DNA of 32,005 nucleotides, from contig JBGUUT010000009.1 in the NCBI GenBank assembly GCA_045133795.1, positions 1 through 32,005 on the forward strand. Reading direction: 5' to 3'. Source of the stretch: RGIG8597 sp045133795. Its GTDB lineage: Bacteria > Spirochaetota > GWE2-31-10. Below the pieces are notes generated by a model, which made no database searches, had not been told where the DNA came from, and was given only the letters and a program-made list of their open reading frames with translations. The translations under genes and the position numbers were made by a program. The stretch's first letter is position 1; every line of letters starts with the position of its first letter. Positions 18,453-25,927 of the stretch are shown one piece after another.

Positions 18453-19334
18453 TTATCTGATAATCTTATTTTCCAATGCATGATAAATCTTTTTTATTTC
18501 TTTTGATTTATTCATGGCATAAAAGTGAATCCCATCAATTTCATTATCAAGTAGATTTGAAATCTGTTCGATGGCATAATCGATTCCGATTTTTTCTATT
18601 GCATCTTTATTGTCTTGATTTTTTTCTAAATCGTTTAACAATTTTTCCGGAATTTTCGCACCGCACAAACTAACCATTCTCTGAACTGATTTAAAATTTA
18701 AGATAGGCATGATACCCGGTTCTATTTTTACTTTGATATTTTTTTTACAACACAACTCGCGGTACTTATAAAAATCTTCGTTATTAAAGAATAATTGCGT
18801 AATAACATTTGTCGCACCGTTATCGACTTTTCGTTTAAGATTTTCGATGTCTGCGTCTAATGAAGGGGCTTCCAGATGTTTTTCAGGGTAACCGGCTGCT
18901 GCAATTCCGAAATCTCCGTTTTTATTAATATGCTCAATTAATTGTGAAGCATAAGCAAAACCGCCGATTGTCTGAGTGAAATTTTCTTGTCCGTAAGGAG
19001 GGTCGCCGCGTAAAGCCAAGATATTTTCGATATTTTCTTTTTTAAATCGTTCTAGCATTATATCTGTATCTTGGATTGTTGCATTTACACAAGTTAAATG
19101 TGCGGCAACTTCTATTCCCATTTTATTTTTTATTGTAGACGCAATCTCAAGAGTTTTATCTCTGTTACTACCGCCGGCTCCGTATGTTACGGAAACATAA
19201 TCAGGATTAATATCTTTTAAATCTTCAATAGTTTGGTATAAACCGGTAAAATCCATGTCATTTTTCGGAGGAAAAACTTCATAGGATATAATGTGTTTTC
19301 CTTTTTTATTATCGTAAATATCTGAGAATTTCAA
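18453..19334 (-). CDS. metF: Methylenetetrahydrofolate reductase
   Basis: A 293-residue TIM-barrel flavoprotein reducing 5,10-methylene-THF to 5-methyl-THF for methionine synthesis. Family motifs are present: SYEVFPPK near the N-terminus (catalytic Glu), YVSVTYGAGGS, AHLTCVN, LALRGDPP, and the ITQLFFNNEDFY and PGIMPI segments. TTG at 19332-19334 is preferred because GAGGGA lies 4-9 bases ahead; a GTG four codons upstream (19344-19346) contains that site and has no site of its own. It is divergent from cdd. Confidence 0.93.
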   Translation of the reverse strand: MKFSDIYDNKKGKHIISYEVFPPKNDMDFTGLYQTIEDLKDINPDYVSVTYGAGGSNRDKTLEIASTIKNKMGIEVAAHLTCVNATIQDTDIMLERFKKENIENILALRGDPPYGQENFTQTIGGFAYASQLIEHINKNGDFGIAAAGYPEKHLEAPSLDADIENLKRKVDNGATNVITQLFFNNEDFYKYRELCCKKNIKVKIEPGIMPILNFKSVQRMVSLCGAKIPEKLLNDLEKNQDNKDAIEKIGIDYAIEQISNLLDNEIDGIHFYAMNKSKEIKKIYHALENKIIR

Positions 19335-19368
19335 TTTTTCCCTCACTTTTTATTGATGTAAAATCATT

Positions 19369-19384
19369 TTTGGTAAGTACCAAA
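19369..19384. promoter_or_regulatory. Palindrome between metF and cdd
   Basis: TTTGGTA-AG-TACCAAA is a perfect 7-bp inverted repeat with a 2-base centre, 35 bases upstream of the metF start. It is symmetrical enough to be a dimeric repressor site; the protein is unknown. Confidence 0.4.
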
Positions 19385-19414
19385 TTTTAAAAAGGATAAC
19401 AGTAATTTTATTCA

Positions 19415-19443
19415 TTGTCAAATGAATGAAAGTCATTTATAGT
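19415..19443 (+). promoter_or_regulatory. Sigma-70-type promoter for cdd-yihY
   Basis: TTGTCA (19415-19420), a 17-base spacer and TATAGT (19438-19443) lie 38 bases before the cdd ATG. A second inverted repeat, ATTCATT-GTCA-AATGAAT (19410-19427), overlaps the -35 box and could be an operator. Confidence 0.55.
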
Positions 19444-19481
19444 TAAGTGTTTTTTACAAAATTATTTATTAGGGATTAATA

Positions 19482-19898
19482 ATGCATAAAATTGAAACTG
19501 AAGATTTAGAAAAATTATTGAAAGCAGCTTGTATTGCAGGAGAACAAAGTTATTCTCCGTATTCCAACTTCAGAGTCGGAGCTGCGGTATTATCGGAAAA
19601 CGGAGAAATTTTCAGCGGTTGTAATATTGAAAATCGTTCTTATCCTGCCGGTATATGTGCAGAAATCACTGCAGTTTCTAAATTAATATCTTCCGGAGCC
19701 AGAAAAATTGCTGCTATTGCGATTGTAGGATTGGACAGCGAAGAAATTTTACCGCCGTGCGGAGTATGTCGTCAATTTATGACAGAATTCGGTAATGATT
19801 TTCCGGTATTAATGGCAAATAAAGATTTTAAATATAAAATAGTTTCTGTTGCAGATTTATTGCCGTCAGATTCACTTCATGATTTAAAGAAAATATGA
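19482..19898 (+). CDS. cdd: Cytidine deaminase
   Basis: A 138-residue zinc enzyme of the small tetrameric type, deaminating cytidine and deoxycytidine for pyrimidine salvage. Zinc ligands Cys59 (in CAE, with catalytic Glu61), Cys93 and Cys96 (PPCGVC) are present, as is the substrate motif FRVGAAV. The ATG overlaps no upstream gene and has a plausible promoter ahead. Its TGA overlaps the ATG of the next gene, so the membrane protein is co-transcribed. Confidence 0.96.
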   Translation: MHKIETEDLEKLLKAACIAGEQSYSPYSNFRVGAAVLSENGEIFSGCNIENRSYPAGICAEITAVSKLISSGARKIAAIAIVGLDSEEILPPCGVCRQFMTEFGNDFPVLMANKDFKYKIVSVADLLPSDSLHDLKKI

Positions 19899-21154
19899 AA
19901 ATAAATAAAAACATTTTTAAATTATCGGAATATTTATACAACGCAATTAAAAGAATCGCAAATGTGCTTTTTTGTACAGCCAAAGAATTTTTTAAAGACG
20001 AGGCTATGATTGTTGCAAACGGTCTTGCATTTAAAACTATATTTTCACTTATTCCGTTGGCTGCGGTTTTTGTTTATGTTTCGTCTATCTTTCCGGCTTT
20101 CTCAAATTATAAAGGTAAAATCGCAGAAATTATTGTTGAGTATTTATTGCCGGATGTTTCTGCTGATTTGCTTAAAATAATCGATTCGTTTATTTCTAAT
20201 GTCGGAACGGTCGGACTTGTCGGTATTATAGGATTAATTTATATATCGTTGAGTCTGTTTCTTACCATTGATAATCAAGTAAATCGTATTTGGCATGTTC
20301 GAAGATGTCATTCATATTTGCAAAGAATTTTAATTTATTGGGCTTTTTTGAGCTTTTTACCTTTTCTTTTAGGCGGTTATTTTTATTATTCAAAGATTTT
20401 AGGTTCTTTCTTATTACCGATATTTCCGAAAATAGATAATTTTCATTCGAGAATATTGTCTTTTATTTTATTGGAATTATTCTTTTTCTTTGTTTATTAT
20501 GCAATTCCGAATATCAAAGTTCATTTTTCAAAAGCATTGATAGTTGCTGCATTATCAGCATTATTTTGGACTATCTTACGATGGATTTTTTCATATTATA
20601 CAAAAATTGCAATCGGGAATTGGGTTATATACGGTTCCGTTGCGGCTGTAGTTTTTGCATTTGTATGGATTTATTTTAACTGGTTAGTTTTACTGTTTGG
20701 TGTGGAATTAATAAAAGTTTGGCAAGAAAAACTTTATTTACGACAACCAATAATTCATAAATTCTTTTTATATGACCTGGGAATAATTATTTATATTTTA
20801 AAAGCATTAGATGATGATTTTAAAAAGTCTGGTCACGGAATCACGCTTGACGAGTTTTCGCATAAGTTAAATATTTCGCGAGATGAACTTACATTGCTTT
20901 TTCAATTGCTGAAAGAAAACTTTATAGTGACAAATGATTCTGATAATTCTCAATGCTTCCATTTATCACGCAACACATCTTCGATAATGCTTGAAGAAGT
21001 CGAAATGATTTTATGGAAGAAAATGCAACTTTTTTGCAAAACAACAGAAAAAGAAGCAGCTGAAATTTGTGAAAAAATCGGCTGCCATTATGTAAAGCAT
21101 AAAGGAAAGAATCTTTCGATAGAAGATATTTTTTGCGAAAAAACTAACTTTTAG
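19895..21154 (+). CDS. YihY/BrkB-family inner-membrane protein with C-terminal extension
   Basis: A 419-residue protein. About six membrane helices fill residues 40-285, with the family features DEAMIVANGLAFKTIFSLIPL near the start, IDNQVNRIWHV in the middle, and the ending WIYFNWLVLLFGVELIKVW. The remaining 130 residues form a soluble tail containing a winged-helix-like stretch (TLDEFSHKLNISRDELTLLFQLLKE pattern). The molecular function of the family is unsettled; the old ribonuclease BN label is wrong for it. The 3' end overlaps the opposing ridA gene by 11 bases. Confidence 0.88.
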   Translation: MKINKNIFKLSEYLYNAIKRIANVLFCTAKEFFKDEAMIVANGLAFKTIFSLIPLAAVFVYVSSIFPAFSNYKGKIAEIIVEYLLPDVSADLLKIIDSFISNVGTVGLVGIIGLIYISLSLFLTIDNQVNRIWHVRRCHSYLQRILIYWAFLSFLPFLLGGYFYYSKILGSFLLPIFPKIDNFHSRILSFILLELFFFFVYYAIPNIKVHFSKALIVAALSALFWTILRWIFSYYTKIAIGNWVIYGSVAAVVFAFVWIYFNWLVLLFGVELIKVWQEKLYLRQPIIHKFFLYDLGIIIYILKALDDDFKKSGHGITLDEFSHKLNISRDELTLLFQLLKENFIVTNDSDNSQCFHLSRNTSSIMLEEVEMILWKKMQLFCKTTEKEAAEICEKIGCHYVKHKGKNLSIEDIFCEKTNF

Positions 21155-21527
21155 ATGCGGTAATTTCAATTTCAACTTTTGCATTCTTTGGCAATGCATT
21201 AACGGCAATTGTTGTACGTGCCGGAGTAGTGACTTTGTCAAAGAAATTACCGTAGATTTCATTGCATTCTGCAAAATCATTGATATCTGTCAAATAGATT
21301 ACGGCCCGAACAATGTCACTTTTATCAAAACCGGCTTCTTGCAATATTGAATTTATATTAGTCAGACATTGTAATGTTTGTTCTTTAATATTGTCTCCCA
21401 CAAGGCAGCCGGTTTGAGGTGACAAGGCAATCTGTCCGGATAAATATAAAGTATTTCCGCTTAAAATTGCTTGATTGTATGGACCGATTGCTTTGGGAGC
21501 TAAAGGCGTGCTTATTATTTTTTTCAT
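21144..21527 (-). CDS. ridA: RidA-family enamine/imine deaminase
   Basis: A 127-residue protein, normal for RidA. It hydrolyses reactive 2-aminoacrylate-type intermediates produced by PLP enzymes. Conserved GPYNQAI, LYLSGQIAL and the substrate-binding Arg104 (PARTTIAV) are present, followed by VEIEITA. The start is ATG 21525-21527 with AAGGAG ahead; an open frame extending 23 codons further upstream has no ribosome site and is not homologous to the family. It converges on yihY with an 11-base overlap. Confidence 0.95.
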   Translation of the reverse strand: MKKIISTPLAPKAIGPYNQAILSGNTLYLSGQIALSPQTGCLVGDNIKEQTLQCLTNINSILQEAGFDKSDIVRAVIYLTDINDFAECNEIYGNFFDKVTTPARTTIAVNALPKNAKVEIEITASKS

Positions 21528-21659
21528 TGTATACTCCTTGTTTCTGATATTTTTAGCATAATTAAAGAAAATATTTCTAATAAAAATCAGTCTCATACTA
21601 TTAAAAAAGTATTTTTTACCGAAAAAGTAATGTGTTTATCTTTTTTAAAGGATTTATAG

Positions 21660-21989
21660 ATGTATAAGAAAGTCTTAATTGTAGATGATGATGCTAATTT
21701 TGCTTTTTCTTTAATGAATAAAGTTGTTAATTATGATTGCGGAATATCTTTGGCAGAATCAATAGGACGAGCAAAAACAATGTTAAAAAATAATCATTAT
21801 GATATTGTTGTTGCAAATTTTCGAGTACCGGGAGGTTTCAGTTATACATTAAAGGAAGAAATCTCTTCAGATACGAGAATTTTGTTTATGTCATCTATGA
21901 CCGGCGATTATGAAAAGCTCAATAAAATGGGTGAAAATTGTATTAAAAAGAATGAAATTTATCAAAAAATAGAGGCTATTTGTGGTTAA
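21660..21989 (+). CDS. Stand-alone pseudo-receiver domain protein (phosphoacceptor Asp replaced by Asn)
   Basis: A 109-residue single receiver-fold domain. The acidic cluster Asp9-Asp10-Asp11 is intact (LIVDDD), as are the switch Ser (78/79, ILFMSSM) and a Lys (96/97, CIKK), but the phosphoacceptor position in YDIVVANFRVPGG is Asn53. It is therefore probably not phosphorylated in the normal way. AAAGGA lies ahead of the ATG, and TTTACC/TATCTT 16 bases apart (about 21616-21643) may be its promoter. The next gene overlaps by 8 bases. Confidence 0.85.
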   Translation: MYKKVLIVDDDANFAFSLMNKVVNYDCGISLAESIGRAKTMLKNNHYDIVVANFRVPGGFSYTLKEEISSDTRILFMSSMTGDYEKLNKMGENCIKKNEIYQKIEAICG

Positions 21990-22530
21990 ACCAAAAATAT
22001 TTTTTTTAATAATTTGCTTTTTTCTGATTTCAATACCGACTTTTGCAGAAGAACTTCCGAACGGTTATAAAAAATATTCATTCGGAATGAGCATGAATGA
22101 TGTAAAAGAAGCAATAAAAGATGATAATTTGTTGAAAAATGTCAGAGAAGAAGTTTTATCAGTGCGAATTGAGCCGGACAAACAAATACTTACAGTTTAC
22201 GGAGAACGTAAAAACGGCGGATATATAGAAAAGGCATATTTTCATTTTAACGAAGATAAGCTTTTTCATATTTATTTACAGTTAAGTGATACAAAGGTTG
22301 GTTATTACTCGCTTCTGAAAAGTTTAACGGATAAATACGGTAATGCCACAAGTCTTGAACCTAAAAAAGCCAGTTGGGAAAATGATTCTATACGTGTTCA
22401 AATAGAAAAACCGTGTATTTTAAAATATACCGACATGGAAACATGGAAATCACTTTCTTCGACCGATGAAGAAATGGAAGCTCGAAAAACAGAGAAAATT
22501 GAACGAGAAAGCTTTTTGGAAGATTTATAA
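21982..22530 (+). CDS. Exported protein of unknown function
   Basis: 182 residues, starting at GTG (21982-21984) with AGAGG ahead; the start overlaps the previous gene. The N-terminus is a signal peptide (about 1-22, IFFLIICFFLISIPTFA, cut before EELP). No lipobox Cys is seen, so it is probably periplasmic. The mature part begins with YKKYSFGMSMNDVKEAIK, a pattern reminiscent of small periplasmic spirochaete proteins in which a SFGM-x-x-x-VK helix is followed by a beta-rich domain; it includes YFHFNEDKLFHIYLQL and LTDKYGN. I do not recognise a named family. The tail is charged and helical. Confidence 0.75.
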   Translation: MVKPKIFFLIICFFLISIPTFAEELPNGYKKYSFGMSMNDVKEAIKDDNLLKNVREEVLSVRIEPDKQILTVYGERKNGGYIEKAYFHFNEDKLFHIYLQLSDTKVGYYSLLKSLTDKYGNATSLEPKKASWENDSIRVQIEKPCILKYTDMETWKSLSSTDEEMEARKTEKIERESFLEDL

Positions 22531-22533
22531 GAG

Positions 22534-22550
22534 AAACTTTTCGAAAGTTT
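22534..22550 (+). terminator. Hairpin after the exported-protein gene
   Basis: AAACTTT-TCG-AAAGTTT starts 3 bases after the stop codon. Only a short GGTTT follows, so it is a weak intrinsic terminator at best, or an mRNA end-stabilising stem. Confidence 0.35.
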
Positions 22551-22655
22551 GGTTTACAAAAAATAATGTTTCATCGTTTTTTACAAAAAGATAGGTAAAA
22601 ATATATTTTAGCTTGATTATCGCAATAATAGCTATCCTGTGATAGGAAATAAAAA

Positions 22656-22695
22656 CGAATGTAAATCGGAGAGTTCGCAACGTAAACGAACGAAA
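22656..22695. repeat. Dispersed repeat, copy 2 (half element)
   Basis: Reads CGAATGTAAATCGGAGAG then TTCGCAACGTAAACGAACG. It matches the right arm of the element at 1147-1240 (minus strand) apart from an internal insertion there. It again lies between convergent genes. An open frame through it (22639-22875) is not a gene. Confidence 0.5.
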
Positions 22696-22718
22696 GTCGT
22701 CATTAAAAGATTTTTCTC

Positions 22719-23486
22719 TTACAAAGAATTATCTACTCCCATCCCGAAAAGTGCAAAATCGGCTTTGCATGGGTCATCATGCCATATTTGTTTCATAATA
22801 TTTGTCAGTTGTATTGCAGTTTTTAATGTCCCGTTGCTTTTAGGCGGTAACAGTCCGAGTTTTATCGATTCTTGAATTACATGAACATCCAGCGGAATAA
22901 TTAAATCAGCCGGGCTGTACCAATCCCAAATCCCTAAATCTACAGGGGAGTTTTTTCTGACCATCCAACGTAAGAACATATTTATACGTTTATTTGCGGA
23001 GTTTTTCCCGTGCGGAACAATTTTGCAATCTTTAAAAGTCTCACAAATCAAGCCGGCAAGATGGAGGTTGTTGTTGTGTTCTGCAAGAAGTCCGGCAAAA
23101 TATTTTCCCAATGTTGCACTTTTGTTTAAAATTCTATTCATAATGTCAAATAAATCGATGAAATCTGCATAGGAGTAGAAACGATAAAACTTTTTATTGT
23201 AATCTTCGTTATCCGGGAGAAAAGTTTTTTTATAGCAAGCGGTTTTCAGCCAGTTTGCCGGACCGTTAAAATTATCAGCCGTATCTAATATCTGGTTGAT
23301 TTTTTGCAAGAACATTTCACGCCTTCCGAATGCTAAAACTGCGGCGATGAATCCGGCACATTCAATATCATCAATATTTTTATAACGTCTTAAAACATAA
23401 CTTGGGTCGCCGTTGTAAAAGTTTGTGTTTTCATATTTATCCGCAAGATTTCGTATTCTTTCTTTTAATTCATCACTGATAATCAT
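22719..23486 (-). CDS. TIGR02757/DUF2400 family protein
   Basis: 255 residues from ATG 23484-23486, chosen because GGAG lies 6-9 bases ahead; an upstream ATG nine codons earlier would run into the MocR stop region. Conserved features of the family are AAVLAFGRRE near residue 50, KRINMFLRWMVRK, VDLGIWDWYSPADLIIPLDVHV and the C-terminal DPCKADFALFGMG. The fold is related to the helix-hairpin-helix DNA glycosylases, but the catalytic motifs are not evident and no function is established. It is 17 bases downstream of the MocR-type gene, probably in one transcript. Confidence 0.9.
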   Translation of the reverse strand: MIISDELKERIRNLADKYENTNFYNGDPSYVLRRYKNIDDIECAGFIAAVLAFGRREMFLQKINQILDTADNFNGPANWLKTACYKKTFLPDNEDYNKKFYRFYSYADFIDLFDIMNRILNKSATLGKYFAGLLAEHNNNLHLAGLICETFKDCKIVPHGKNSANKRINMFLRWMVRKNSPVDLGIWDWYSPADLIIPLDVHVIQESIKLGLLPPKSNGTLKTAIQLTNIMKQIWHDDPCKADFALFGMGVDNSL

Positions 23487-23503
23487 ATTTTTCTCCGTTA
23501 AAG

Positions 23504-24901
23504 TTAAACGCAATCAAAGATTCGTTCTATTGCCTCTGCAATTTTTTCTTGTGCAATCGAAGTATAGTTTACTACAAAGTAGTGTTGAGCATTTTCCGGC
23601 GGATTTTTGTAATAAGCTGAAAGTGCAATCATTTTTATACCGTGATTTTCCAGTCGTTCCAAAAAATTATCATCGCAGATATCGGAATGTAAACGCATTA
23701 AAAAGTGTAAGCCGGAATCTTCCTCCGAAATCTCGATTTTATCGGCGTAATTATTGTTTTGAAGTGCATTTATGATTAAGTCTCGTTTTGTATGATAAAG
23801 TTTTCGCATTCGATTTATGTGCTTTTCAAAATAACCTTCACGAATAAATGCTGCCAATGTGAATTGTTCAAATGTAGGGACTGTGCATGAATAAAAACCG
23901 AGTTTTGAATGAAACTTTTCTGCTAAATCAGGCGGCAGTACCATATAACTTATTCGAATTGTAGATGTCAGCGTTTTTGTAAAAGTGTTCATGTAGATTA
24001 CTTTTCCCGAAATATCGATACTTTGTAATGTAGGAATCGGACGACCGGAGAAGCGAAATTCACTGTCGTAATCATCTTCGATTATGTAGCGTGACGGAGA
24101 TGAGGCAGCCCAAGCTAATAATTCGTATCTGCGACTTATCGGCATTACGATTCCGGTAGGGAAGTGATGTGACGGAGAAATATGGATTATATCAGTTGAT
24201 GTTTTTTCCAGTTCGTCAATGCAAACTCCGGATTTATCCATATTGATAAATGAACATTCTACATTATAACTTTTGTAAACTTTGGCGATTTTGCTGTATC
24301 CGGGATTTTCTACTCCGTAGTGTTTGTCAAAACCGAGAAATTGAATAAGCAGTCCGTAAAGATATTCAGTCCCGGCTCCTATGATAATTTGGTGCGGTGA
24401 AACTTTCATTCCTCGAAAATCTTTTAAATGTACGGCTATCGCTTTTCGCAATTCATAAATACCGCCGGCAGGAGGAGTTTTCATTAAATCATTTTGTCGT
24501 TGCGTAAGAACTTCACGCATGAGTTTTGCCCATATCGAAAAGGGGAAGTTCTGTGAATCTGTTTGATTTCCGGAAAAATCAATGTCGTATTTTTTGTGTC
24601 CGTGAGCTTTTTCTTCCGTATAGTTTTTTGCCGGCGGATTCTTTTTTTGCATTATGCTTTTTATGTTTGCTACAAAAAAACCTTTCTGCGGCAGTGAATA
24701 AATAAAACCTTCGGCTGTCAGTTGAGAATATGTATTTTCTACGGTAATAACGCTTATTCCCAAGTTTTTGGCAAAAGAACGTTTTGACGGTAGTTTTTCG
24801 TCGGGTGAAAGATTTCCGGAAAGTATGTCGTTTTTTATACATTCATACAGAAATTCGTAAATTGGTTTTGTGCCTTTTTCATCAAGTGAATATGTAAGCA
24901 T
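23504..24901 (-). CDS. pdxR: MocR-type regulator (GntR wHTH fused to aminotransferase fold), probable PdxR
   Basis: A 465-residue protein. Residues 10-80 are a GntR winged helix (DEKLPSKRSFAKNLGISVITVENTY). Residues about 110-460 have the fold-type I aminotransferase shape, with the PLP-contacting Asp277 region (YIIEDDYDSEF) and the PLP lysine Lys309 (NTFTKTL). MocR proteins use PLP as an effector rather than for catalysis. Being divergent from a transporter-pdxS-pdxT group, it fits PdxR, which controls pdxST according to PLP supply. AAGGAT precedes the ATG. The family call is secure; the PdxR name rests on context. Confidence 0.9.
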   Translation of the reverse strand: MLTYSLDEKGTKPIYEFLYECIKNDILSGNLSPDEKLPSKRSFAKNLGISVITVENTYSQLTAEGFIYSLPQKGFFVANIKSIMQKKNPPAKNYTEEKAHGHKKYDIDFSGNQTDSQNFPFSIWAKLMREVLTQRQNDLMKTPPAGGIYELRKAIAVHLKDFRGMKVSPHQIIIGAGTEYLYGLLIQFLGFDKHYGVENPGYSKIAKVYKSYNVECSFINMDKSGVCIDELEKTSTDIIHISPSHHFPTGIVMPISRRYELLAWAASSPSRYIIEDDYDSEFRFSGRPIPTLQSIDISGKVIYMNTFTKTLTSTIRISYMVLPPDLAEKFHSKLGFYSCTVPTFEQFTLAAFIREGYFEKHINRMRKLYHTKRDLIINALQNNNYADKIEISEEDSGLHFLMRLHSDICDDNFLERLENHGIKMIALSAYYKNPPENAQHYFVVNYTSIAQEKIAEAIERIFDCV

Positions 24902-24923
24902 ATATGCGAATCCTTATTTTTTA

Positions 24924-24973
24924 ATCTGACATTAATAATCTAACACAAACTGACCTTTTTATAAATGTCAGTT
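24924..24973. promoter_or_regulatory. Candidate PdxR operator in the divergent pdxR/pnuC-like gap
   Basis: Three related half-sites: TCTGACATT (24925-24933), AACTGACC (24948-24955) and, inverted, AATGTCAGTT (24964-24973). The second and third form a 7-bp inverted repeat. MocR regulators typically bind such mixed direct and inverted repeats. The TGACATT box recurs before pdxS. A TTGACT at 24983 could be part of a plus-strand promoter. Confidence 0.5.
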
Positions 24974-25130
24974 GTACTGTAATTTGACTTTATTTTGCAA
25001 ATAAGTTAGTTTCCGCAAATATTTTATTTGTTATCGGGCAAAGAGAAAAAACAAGAGTGTTCAAAAGTGTATTGTCGGATATAAACAGATGTACAAGTGA
25101 ATGCTTTTTTTGGGGGCGGAGACTTAATTC

Positions 25131-25826
25131 ATGATAAAAAATCCGTTTTGTATTTTATCAAAAGGCGAAAAATTTCTTTGGGGAATCTCGATTGCGACAG
25201 TGATTACATCTTTTTTCTTGTCGTCATCGAGAGATTTCTTTACTCTTACGGCTTCGCTTATAGGTGTAACGGCATTGATTTTTATTGCCAGAGGTCATGT
25301 TTTCGGACAAATACTCAGTGTGATTTTTGCGGTTTTTTATGGGATTGTATCATATTGTTTCCGTTATTACGGCGAAACGATTACTTATTTGGGAATGTCA
25401 GCACCGATTTCTATATTATCGACAATTTCTTGGTTGCTTCATCCTTATGAAAAAACTGATGAAGTGGAGGTAAGCCGTGTTACAAAAAAGCAAGTGTTTG
25501 TAATTTGTGGGCTGGCTCTTTTGGTTACGGGATTTTTTTATTTTATTTTGAAAGCTTTGGGTAATGCCAATCTGATTGTAAGTGTGATTTCTGTTACTAC
25601 AAGTTTTATTGCTTCATATCTTGCTTTCTTACGAAGCCCTTGGTATGCAGTCGCATATTCCGTGAATGATATTATTTTAATAATTTTGTGGATTCTCGCT
25701 TCAATGGAAAAAACGGATTATGTCCCCATGATAATGTGTTTTGTCATGTTTCTTATCAATGATTTATATGGTTTTTACAGCTGGCGTAAGATGTTGAAAC
25801 GGCAGCGAGGTAATATCGTTTTGTGA
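25131..25826 (+). CDS. PnuC-family transporter in the vitamin B6 locus
   Basis: 231 residues with about seven membrane helices. The layout is that of PnuC: an amphipathic N-terminus (LSKGEKFLWG), an early Ser/Phe helix, and a late pair with YSVNDIILIILW and INDLYGFYSWRKM, matching the family's Asn-rich binding helix and the LYGxYxW ending. It differs clearly from the PnuC at 1606. GGAG lies about 10 bases before the ATG. Its position between the PdxR-type gene and pdxST, with shared box motifs, suggests transport of a B6 vitamer such as pyridoxine rather than nicotinamide riboside; this is inference. Confidence 0.85.
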   Translation: MIKNPFCILSKGEKFLWGISIATVITSFFLSSSRDFFTLTASLIGVTALIFIARGHVFGQILSVIFAVFYGIVSYCFRYYGETITYLGMSAPISILSTISWLLHPYEKTDEVEVSRVTKKQVFVICGLALLVTGFFYFILKALGNANLIVSVISVTTSFIASYLAFLRSPWYAVAYSVNDIILIILWILASMEKTDYVPMIMCFVMFLINDLYGFYSWRKMLKRQRGNIVL

Positions 25827-25847
25827 CATTGTGATTCTTGTGACATT
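25821..25847 (+). promoter_or_regulatory. Direct repeat before pdxS, candidate PdxR site
   Basis: The decamer TTGTGACATT occurs twice, at 25821-25830 and 25838-25847, 17 bases apart. The first copy overlaps the end of the transporter gene. The core TGACATT is shared with the pdxR/pnuC-like gap. It may give pdxST a second, PLP-responsive promoter. Confidence 0.5.
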
Positions 25848-25927
25848 ATAAATAATCTTTAATTTGAATCTTTTAATAATATCAGTTTCTTGTTAGAACT
25901 CGCAGAAAATAAAAGCGAGGTATTTAT

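Noticed and set aside
19347..19481. SAM or other riboswitch upstream of metF
   Set aside because: The gap is only about 135 bases, AT-rich, and lacks the multi-helix core of known methionine-related riboswitches; only short palindromes are seen.
22639..22875. A 78-codon plus-strand open frame
   Set aside because: It runs through a dispersed repeat and then antisense through the conserved 3' end of the TIGR02757 gene.
25097..25450. A 117-codon open frame overlapping the PnuC-like gene in another frame
   Set aside because: It has no family match and is out of frame with the clear membrane protein starting at 25131.
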